Source: Bacteroidota bacterium (GTDB lineage Bacteria; Bacteroidota; Bacteroidia; Chitinophagales; Saprospiraceae). Taken from it: a DNA stretch of 5,077 nt. Each line of letters opens with the position of its first letter. Within the stretch, counting starts at the first letter, position 1. The DNA is taken from positions 1 through 5,077 of the forward strand of contig QQUB01000756.1 in assembly GCA_008501835.1 (NCBI GenBank). Reading direction: 5' to 3'. Below are positions 1 to 5,077 of this stretch, in pieces. Position numbers and translations under genes: made by a program. The notes beneath the pieces are model-generated. The model saw only the letters and a list, made by a program, of their open reading frames with translations, was not told the origin of the DNA and made no database searches.

Positions 1-400
1 AACCGACCGGGCTGTACTCATCAGAACCATCCGGCCACTGAGTCTCGCACCGGTATTTTTCGTCCAGAGATATTGGGTATCCATAACCGTGCACCTCCCA
101 ATTGGCAGGTACCGGAAATAACTCCCATTCTTTATCATCAAATTCTTCCTGAAAAAAACCAATGGGTCGAAGTTGAGGATTTTTCACCCAATTAAATTTC
201 CAGTAGCCATTTAGAGATTGGAACCATTTGGAATCTTCCATCTGTCCATTCAATGCCAGCGTTTCATTCTCAAATGGAAATAAATGAGCATGGGGCGCTT
301 CCTTATTTATTCCAAAAACCTCATGATTCTCATGATAATTTTGTCCAAACAAAGCAAAGCTTACCAATACCGGAAATGCGATAAACAACAACCTCTTCAT
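1..400 (-). CDS. Exported glycoside hydrolase family 2 (beta-galactosidase-like), N-terminal part only
   Basis: The gene runs off the left edge, leaving 133 residues. The start has a classical signal peptide: MKR, then a hydrophobic core of about 15 residues (LLFIAFPVLVSFALF), then a likely signal peptidase I site near GQ at 19-20. No lipobox cysteine is present, so a periplasmic or secreted enzyme is expected. After this comes the N-terminal part of the GH2 sugar-binding jelly roll: FGINKEAPHAHLFPFEN, then SLNGYWKFNWV, then VPANWEVHGYGYPI and DEYSPVG near the edge. These blocks are typical of LacZ-type beta-galactosidases of about 1000 residues or more. The TIM-barrel catalytic acids lie outside the window, so substrate and activity cannot be checked. 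The ATG is fixed by an in-frame TAA four codons upstream, which is the stop of the fusion gene. The leader is A-rich with no clear Shine-Dalgarno sequence, as is common in Bacteroidetes. The 9-base gap implies co-transcription with the fusion gene. Other GH2 activities, such as beta-glucuronidase, are less likely. Confidence 0.9.
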   Translation of the reverse strand, partial: MKRLLFIAFPVLVSFALFGQNYHENHEVFGINKEAPHAHLFPFENETLALNGQMEDSKWFQSLNGYWKFNWVKNPQLRPIGFFQEEFDDKEWELFPVPANWEVHGYGYPISLDEKYRCETQWPDGSDEYSPVG

Positions 401-409
401 AATAATTTC

Positions 410-3400
410 TTATCCAATTTTTAAAAAGTCTTCTGCCAATACCAGCTCCAGGTTCTCCAAAAGGAAATCAGCATCCTTTTTGGAGAAACACATGGGTGGT
501 TTGATTTTCAGAACATTATAATAGGGTCCATCCGTACTCATCAATATGGATCGCTGCCGCATTCTGTTGGACAAATAACCAGCCTGTTCTGCCGCAGGTT
601 CTAAAGTATTTCTGTCCTTCACCAATTCAAACCCTAAAAACAAACCATGCCCCCTCACATCTCCGATGATCGGGAATTTTTCCTTTAACCTATTCAGACC
701 CGATTTCAGATAGTTTCCAACCTCCTGGGCATTTTCCTGAAGTTTTTCGTCCCTGATCACGGCCAGTACCTCCCTACCAATGGCGCAGGACACAGGATTG
801 CCGCCAAAGGTATTGAAGTACTCCATCCCATTGGCGAAAGCATCAGCCACTGCTCTCGTAGTTACTACAGCCGCCAGTGGATGACCATTGCCAATAGGTT
901 TACCCATTGTTACAATATCAGGCACAACCCCTTGCAGTTCAAAAGCCCAAAAATGCTCTCCAACTCTCCCAAATCCTTCCTGAACTTCATCAGATATGCA
1001 AACACCCCCAGCCGCTCTTACAGTTTTATATGCTTCCTTCAGGTAATTCTCCGGCAAAACGATCTGACCTCCACAACTGATAATGCCTTCGCAAATAAAA
1101 CCTGCAATTCCTCTCCCCTTCTCCTCAATGGTTTCCAGAGCTTTTTGAATGTGTTCCGCGTATTTGTTCCCAGCTTCCGGATCATTACGGTACAGGCCGC
1201 GATAAGTATCAGGAATAGGAACAATTTGCGTGTATTCAGGTGCACCGCTTCCTCCCTTTCCGTCGAATTTGTAACTACTGATATCAATACAAGCCCCGGT
1301 ATTCCCGTGGTATCCCACTTCCACTGCGATCATATCCTGCTGACCGGAATACGTTTTGGCCATTCGCAGTGCAAGTTCATTGGCTTCGCTTCCCGAATTG
1401 ACAAAATGGACCACCTCGAGCTCAGGTGGAAAGGTTTCGAGCAATTCCTCGGCAAATCTCACAATATTTTCATGCAGGTACCGGGTATTGGTATTGAGCA
1501 AACTTGTTTGAGCTTTAGAGGCACTGACAACCCTTGGGTGCTGATGCCCTACATGGGGCACATTATTTACAGTGTCCAGGTATCGGCGACCGGAAGTGTC
1601 ATACAGGAATTGCTTATAACCGCGGACCATGTGAAGTGGTTTGCTGTAGGAAATACTTAAACTCTTCCCGAGATTCTTACTTCTCGAATCCAAAATTTCG
1701 GCTTTCCCATCCCTCTTCAGGGATGAAGTTGCTCCCTCAAAAAAGGATGTAGGGTCAGGACAAATACTTAGCCAGACCTCTTGTTCTTCCGGAAAAGATG
1801 CTCCTGAAAAATCCCCTTTAATACCAAGCATATCCAAAATGACCTGGAAATGCAGGTGAGATGGCCAGTTTCCATTGACCGGAGGAGCTCCAAGAGTTGC
1901 AATGGTTTGCCCCTTTTTGACTTCCATGCCAACCGACAATCCATTCAGGGATTCTTCACTTAAATGGCCGTAAAGTGTATAAAAAATTAAATCCTCATCA
2001 ACCTCATGTTCCAGGACAATGGCAGGACCATAATCTCTTTCATTGGCGTTGTTTTGGAAACTGTGGATTTTACCATCAAGAGGGGCCATGACCTCAGTTC
2101 CTGCCGGCATCCAAACATCATGTCCAAGATGAACCGTCCTCCATTGTGCTCCATGGTTTCCTTCCACTTTATAGGCATCTGTTGAATAAAATGGGCGTAC
2201 TTCACCATATCCTCCCTGCCCTCCATCTGCTTCCTTATCCTCCAGGAGTCTTCTGATGGTTCTATCAAAAGATGTTATATTTTCAAAATTTGAATTGTTC
2301 CCCAATTCCAGACTTCCTACACTAAGATCCAGATTAATAATTTTCCTGTTAGTCAAATCAATTACCGGAGCAAAAGACTTTTTATTTTTCAAGAGCCAGT
2401 TCTGAAAGGAATTCTGCTGTGGCACCGGAGTAAACCCACAAGCCTTGCGAAAAGCATAGAGAGCATAATTTGGGGAAATTTCCCGCAGTTTTTTCAGTAA
2501 TTCCCAGGCAGGTTTTTCGCTGATCACGAGATATTCATTATCTGGTTCCCGATGTTTATTATAAGCTGCACTGGCCACAGTTATCATCAGACGAGCGCCG
2601 ATGAGGGGGAATAATACCTCCAATTCGGTTTCCGTGAGCGGAAAAATTCCATGGTATCCTTTAACCACTTTTTGCATAGCCGAAATCGGGTCTGGCAATT
2701 TCATTCCTGCATAGGCACAGGCAATGGCCACCTCATTGACAACCTCAGAATAAAGCACATCACCAAAATCAATTACTCCTGTTATCTCAGGCTTTTGAAG
2801 ATCAAGGTTTACCAGCAAATTGTGTTCATGTGCATCATTATAGTTTACACTTTTTCGAAGTTCTGGCAATTTTGGTTTGGCCACCTGTTCAAATAAACCC
2901 CAAAAATGATCGGCAATTTCAACTCTACCCGGTTCAGTGATATACTTGCGGTATTTTTTGGAAAATAAGGTTTCACTCGGATTCCATTTATAAAACCGAT
3001 GAGCTGCAGCATGGTCAAAACCAACCAGTGCTTTGGAAAAATTTCCACAAACCTGTCCCCATTGTATCAGCAATTCATCTGTTCTTGGATTCACATCATC
3101 CAACATCCTTCCGGGTACAAATGTCTGCAGCCTCAGAAATTGATCATTACCGAGTTTTTCATAAGGTTCCCCCGTTTTTGACTTCACCACCTTTGGGAAA
3201 TCAAGTGGAAAACCGCATTCATTCAAATGCTGCATTATTGCTGCCTGAAACTCAATGTCCTGCTCTTCTGTGCCAGGTCGACTGATTTTAACGACGACCC
3301 TTTCTCCACTGTCTGCCTTCAGCAGAAAATTATAATCCACCTCTCCGGGTAAGGATTTCCATTCTCCTTTGAGATCATAGTGTTCAGTAGTCAATTCAGC

Positions 3401-3418
3401 AGCCTTTTTTACATTCAT
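410..3418 (-). CDS. Three-domain fusion: APH/hydroxylysine-kinase-like kinase, M23 metallopeptidase, class III PLP phospho-lyase
   Basis: This is a complete 1002-residue protein with no signal peptide or membrane segment, so it is presumably cytoplasmic. Residues about 20-290 form an APH/choline-kinase-type fold: GEVDYNF, ATP-site lysine K44 in VVVKIS, catalytic loop YNDAHEHN (D195, N200) and metal-binding IDFGD (D217). After a linker and a Gly-rich stretch (399-405) comes an M23/LytM domain (about 405-560) with H430/D434, H485 and H521/H523. Residues about 583-1002 are a class III aminotransferase fold with GSEAN (676-680), YHGNT (703-707), DEVQ (810-813) and PLP lysine K840 in TMGKPIGNGHP. 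The blocks MEYFNTFGGNPVSCA and VLKIKPPMCF closely resemble vertebrate ETNPPL/PHYKPL, which remove phosphate and ammonia from phosphoethanolamine or 5-phosphohydroxylysine. I infer that the kinase makes the lyase substrate. Proteins with this fused architecture occur in other bacteria; the role of the peptidase domain is unknown. ATG 3418 is the only ATG after the in-frame stop at 3473-3475, and a weak AAGGAA precedes it. Annotation as a plain aminotransferase would probably be wrong. Confidence 0.93.
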   Translation of the reverse strand: MNVKKAAELTTEHYDLKGEWKSLPGEVDYNFLLKADSGERVVVKISRPGTEEQDIEFQAAIMQHLNECGFPLDFPKVVKSKTGEPYEKLGNDQFLRLQTFVPGRMLDDVNPRTDELLIQWGQVCGNFSKALVGFDHAAAHRFYKWNPSETLFSKKYRKYITEPGRVEIADHFWGLFEQVAKPKLPELRKSVNYNDAHEHNLLVNLDLQKPEITGVIDFGDVLYSEVVNEVAIACAYAGMKLPDPISAMQKVVKGYHGIFPLTETELEVLFPLIGARLMITVASAAYNKHREPDNEYLVISEKPAWELLKKLREISPNYALYAFRKACGFTPVPQQNSFQNWLLKNKKSFAPVIDLTNRKIINLDLSVGSLELGNNSNFENITSFDRTIRRLLEDKEADGGQGGYGEVRPFYSTDAYKVEGNHGAQWRTVHLGHDVWMPAGTEVMAPLDGKIHSFQNNANERDYGPAIVLEHEVDEDLIFYTLYGHLSEESLNGLSVGMEVKKGQTIATLGAPPVNGNWPSHLHFQVILDMLGIKGDFSGASFPEEQEVWLSICPDPTSFFEGATSSLKRDGKAEILDSRSKNLGKSLSISYSKPLHMVRGYKQFLYDTSGRRYLDTVNNVPHVGHQHPRVVSASKAQTSLLNTNTRYLHENIVRFAEELLETFPPELEVVHFVNSGSEANELALRMAKTYSGQQDMIAVEVGYHGNTGACIDISSYKFDGKGGSGAPEYTQIVPIPDTYRGLYRNDPEAGNKYAEHIQKALETIEEKGRGIAGFICEGIISCGGQIVLPENYLKEAYKTVRAAGGVCISDEVQEGFGRVGEHFWAFELQGVVPDIVTMGKPIGNGHPLAAVVTTRAVADAFANGMEYFNTFGGNPVSCAIGREVLAVIRDEKLQENAQEVGNYLKSGLNRLKEKFPIIGDVRGHGLFLGFELVKDRNTLEPAAEQAGYLSNRMRQRSILMSTDGPYYNVLKIKPPMCFSKKDADFLLENLELVLAEDFLKIG

Positions 3419-3642
3419 ATTTCCTTTTTGTATAATTTTTTTGATTACCTGAATACAGAAAATAAAACGGATTTAACTAAAAAGAAGATTTCTCGCAGAT
3501 CCCGCAGATAACCGCAGATTTTATTTCTGAAAAGGATAATTTATTCGGCGAAAATCAGCGAAATCGGCGTGAATCAATAAAGAGTTTCGACCCCTAATTG
3601 ATTTTCACTTTTGATAGTCTCAACTATAGTTTTACAATTTTT
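3419..3642. other. Intergenic region between the GH63 gene and the fusion gene
   Basis: These 224 AT-rich bases separate two genes transcribed in the same direction. The middle holds the symmetric CGCNGAT repeat described separately. I looked on the minus strand for a Bacteroidetes-type promoter (TTTG near -33, TAnnTTTG near -7) ahead of the fusion gene and found only poor matches. No hairpin with a T-tract follows the GH63 stop on the minus strand. A short AAGGAA, three to five bases before the fusion ATG, is the only possible ribosome-binding signal. Whether the GH63 gene shares a transcript with the downstream pair is therefore undecided; the gap is long enough to hold a separate promoter. 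Confidence 0.6.
3490..3573. repeat. Imperfect inverted repeat made of six CGCNGAT modules
   Basis: The left arm has CGCAGAT at 3494-3500, 3503-3509 and 3513-3519. The right arm has the complementary orientation: ATCGGCG at 3563-3569, ATCAGCG at 3554-3560, and the near copy TTCGGCG at 3544-3550. Outer TTC (3490-3492) and GAA (3571-3573) extend the symmetry. The arms align without any gap around a centre of about 22 bases. CGC and GAT pair in every module (only GA in the innermost), while the base between them and the 2-3 base spacers mostly do not. Module starts are 9 and 10 bases apart, close to one helical turn. Similar CGCAGAT-rich repeats are, from memory, scattered between genes in many Bacteroidetes genomes, so a dispersed intergenic repeat family is the likeliest explanation. 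A protein-binding array is an alternative. Confidence 0.75.
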
Positions 3643-5077
3643 TCATTCACACAATAACATCAACAAATGTCCTGCAGACCAGCTAAAATGTTTTGCCTCC
3701 ATCCCTGCTCCTGTAAGTGGATGGTAGTTTTCACGAATGGGTAAATCGTCATTTTTCAATCCTTCCAGGCGATCTAAAACATTTTGAGTGAATCTATCAG
3801 CATCTTCCTGATAACCGTATTTTTCCAAAGCGGAAATACCAAAATATACCTGGTCCAGCCAAATCGGTCCTCGCCAGTATCCGTTTTGCGGAGTGAATTT
3901 CGGATGATCTGCTGCAAGCGTCGGAAAAGGAATATAGGTGGCAAATTTTGCAGTATCGAGCATTGTTTCTCGTACTTTTTCAGCTTGCTCTGGTGTTGCC
4001 ATGCCTGTCCACAAAGGGATCCAGCCCTCTGAACCCATTACTTTGATGTGCTTTTTGGATTGAATTTCTATATCGTAAAACCACCCTGTTTGTTCGTCAA
4101 AAAACAATGTTTGAATCTTATCTTTAAGTTTATTGGCTTGCTCAACGTAAGATTCACTTTTCTCTATTTCACCAATAGCTGCATACAACCTGCCCAAATA
4201 GTTTTTCTCAGCCGCCAAAAAAGCATTCAGGTCAACGCTCTCCTGATTGAGTGACCATGCATTCTCAGCATTCTTCAATATTGATGACTGATCGAACCTT
4301 ACTGCATTGTCCATTCCGCTTTCCCATTTACCGGCAATCAAGGTCCCATCTGTTGACCCGTATTCACAGAGTCCATTTTTGTCATGATCACGATAATTAT
4401 ACCACCAGTTGTGATAGGCTTCAAGCTTAGGCAGCATTTCATGGATAAAACTCGTGTCAAGGTCTTCCTGATATACTTCCCAGACAGCCCAGGCGGAAAG
4501 AGGCGGTTTGGTATTTCGCCAGTTATTATCCTCAATGAGATTATCTCTGTACACACAATCCGCTATCATACCGTATTCATCCTGAAAATCGAACATGGCC
4601 CGGATCTGATCTTTCGCAATTGCCGGATCAATATACTTTAACGCCACTGCATGTTTCCAGCTGTCCCACGCCCAAAAACCATTAAACCATTTATAATTAT
4701 AGCTGGGAAATAAACCATTGTGTTTTAGTTGCCCTGCCGGACTGCGCCAATTGTTTATCAGGGTTTCCAAACATTTTACTGCAATCCTTTCATTTTCAGC
4801 GGTACCCAAGGCAGGACGCATGGTTAATTGCAAATGAGAAACATATCCTCCCCAGGTTAATTCATTTATTTCAAAAAAAGCGTTTGGTGAATTAAGTGCA
4901 TTAATGACCTGAGGCTCTTTGGTTTGCAAGTCTGTTTCGGAAAAACCAAAGGTTTGAACAAGCACAATTTCCTCTGTTTGTCCAGGCTCCAAACGGATTA
5001 CTTTAGAGACAAATTCATAACTGTCTTCCCGTAATGTTCTTTCAAATTCTTTATTTTCACCGACCCTAATCTGCCCA
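3643..5077 (-). CDS. GH63 / MGH1-like (alpha/alpha)6-barrel glycosidase, C-terminal part (5' end beyond the window)
   Basis: The reading frame is open to the right edge, so the true start lies outside; 477 residues and the TGA stop are visible. Residue numbers here count from the first full codon. The catalytic barrel shows FWAWDSWKHA (134-143), IRAMFDFQDEYG (158-169), NWRNTKPPLSAWAVW (185-199), KWESGMDNAVRFD (250-262), YWRGPIWLDQVYFG (400-413) and IRENYHPLTGAG (447-458). This is the pattern of clan GH-G enzymes (GH63 and GH37) and most resembles E. coli YgjK and mannosylglycerate-hydrolase-type proteins. By family analogy D256 (in ESGMDN) is the likely general acid and E449 (in RENYHP) the likely general base. 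An EF-hand-like loop DHDKNGLCE (230-238) resembles the calcium site of YgjK. Family members are inverting enzymes on alpha-linked glucose or mannose; trehalase is a common but doubtful label. Exact substrate and export cannot be read here. It lies 224 bases upstream of the fusion gene. Confidence 0.88.
   Translation of the reverse strand, partial: GQIRVGENKEFERTLREDSYEFVSKVIRLEPGQTEEIVLVQTFGFSETDLQTKEPQVINALNSPNAFFEINELTWGGYVSHLQLTMRPALGTAENERIAVKCLETLINNWRSPAGQLKHNGLFPSYNYKWFNGFWAWDSWKHAVALKYIDPAIAKDQIRAMFDFQDEYGMIADCVYRDNLIEDNNWRNTKPPLSAWAVWEVYQEDLDTSFIHEMLPKLEAYHNWWYNYRDHDKNGLCEYGSTDGTLIAGKWESGMDNAVRFDQSSILKNAENAWSLNQESVDLNAFLAAEKNYLGRLYAAIGEIEKSESYVEQANKLKDKIQTLFFDEQTGWFYDIEIQSKKHIKVMGSEGWIPLWTGMATPEQAEKVRETMLDTAKFATYIPFPTLAADHPKFTPQNGYWRGPIWLDQVYFGISALEKYGYQEDADRFTQNVLDRLEGLKNDDLPIRENYHPLTGAGMEAKHFSWSAGHLLMLLCE

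Noticed and set aside
881..1660. Plus-strand open frame of 259 codons antisense to the PLP domain
   Set aside because: It lies wholly opposite a strongly conserved enzyme domain, its translation has no recognisable domain and looks like low-quality, Ser/Phe-rich shadow sequence, and nothing suggests a start signal. It is explained by codon bias of the minus-strand gene.
1724..2221. The M23 domain as a separate gene or the product of an assembly join
   Set aside because: The frame is continuous through both domain boundaries with conserved linkers, and the same order of domains is known in fusions from other bacteria, so this is one genuine protein.
3494..3519. CGCAGAT direct repeats as a small CRISPR array
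   Set aside because: The units are 7 bases with 2-3 base gaps and are mirrored in the other orientation. There are no spacers of 25-40 bases and no cas genes.
3614..3627. Small hairpin ATAGT-CTCA-ACTAT after the GH63 stop as a terminator
   Set aside because: The stem is only five AT-rich pairs, and the T-tract follows it on the plus strand, not on the minus strand where the GH63 transcript would end.
4990..4992. TTG as the start codon of the GH63 gene
   Set aside because: The same frame stays open for 28 more codons to the window edge with protein-like sequence (VGENKEFERTLREDSYEF), and the visible part lacks the N-terminal domain expected for the family. The TTG is an internal leucine codon.

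Overview
The window looks like part of a Bacteroidetes (Cytophagia, Flavobacteriia or Saprospiria type) genome. This is inferred from moderate-to-low GC, an A-rich translation leader with almost no Shine-Dalgarno signal, and protein sequences typical of that phylum. All three recognisable genes lie on the minus strand, so transcription runs from right to left.

Layout in transcription order. (1) 5077-3643: the C-terminal 477 residues of a GH63 / clan GH-G (alpha/alpha)6-barrel glycosidase, resembling the YgjK and MGH1-like group. Its N-terminus lies beyond the window. (2) 3642-3419: a 224-base gap holding a two-fold symmetric repeat built from six copies of a CGCNGAT module. (3) 3418-410: a 1002-residue three-part fusion. 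It has an APH/hydroxylysine-kinase-like kinase, an M23 (LytM-type) metallopeptidase domain with all its usual catalytic residues, and a class III PLP enzyme closely resembling the ammonia-releasing phospho-lyases ETNPPL/PHYKPL. (4) 400-1: the first 133 residues of an exported GH2 beta-galactosidase-like enzyme. It starts 9 bases after the fusion gene's stop codon, so these two genes are very probably co-transcribed.

How they may work together (inference): the kinase would phosphorylate a hydroxylated amine, and the PLP domain would then remove phosphate and ammonia from the product. This is the known logic of 5-hydroxylysine or ethanolamine breakdown. With a GH63 alpha-glucosidase-like enzyme and a GH2 beta-galactosidase on either side, one attractive reading is a pathway for the collagen side chain Glc-alpha-1,2-Gal-beta-O-hydroxylysine. 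In it, GH63 would remove glucose, GH2 would remove galactose, and the fusion would degrade the freed hydroxylysine. This is a hypothesis. Ethanolamine or another amino alcohol, with ordinary plant or algal glycans for the hydrolases, remains possible.

No tRNA, rRNA, CRISPR array, insertion sequence or convincing terminator was seen.
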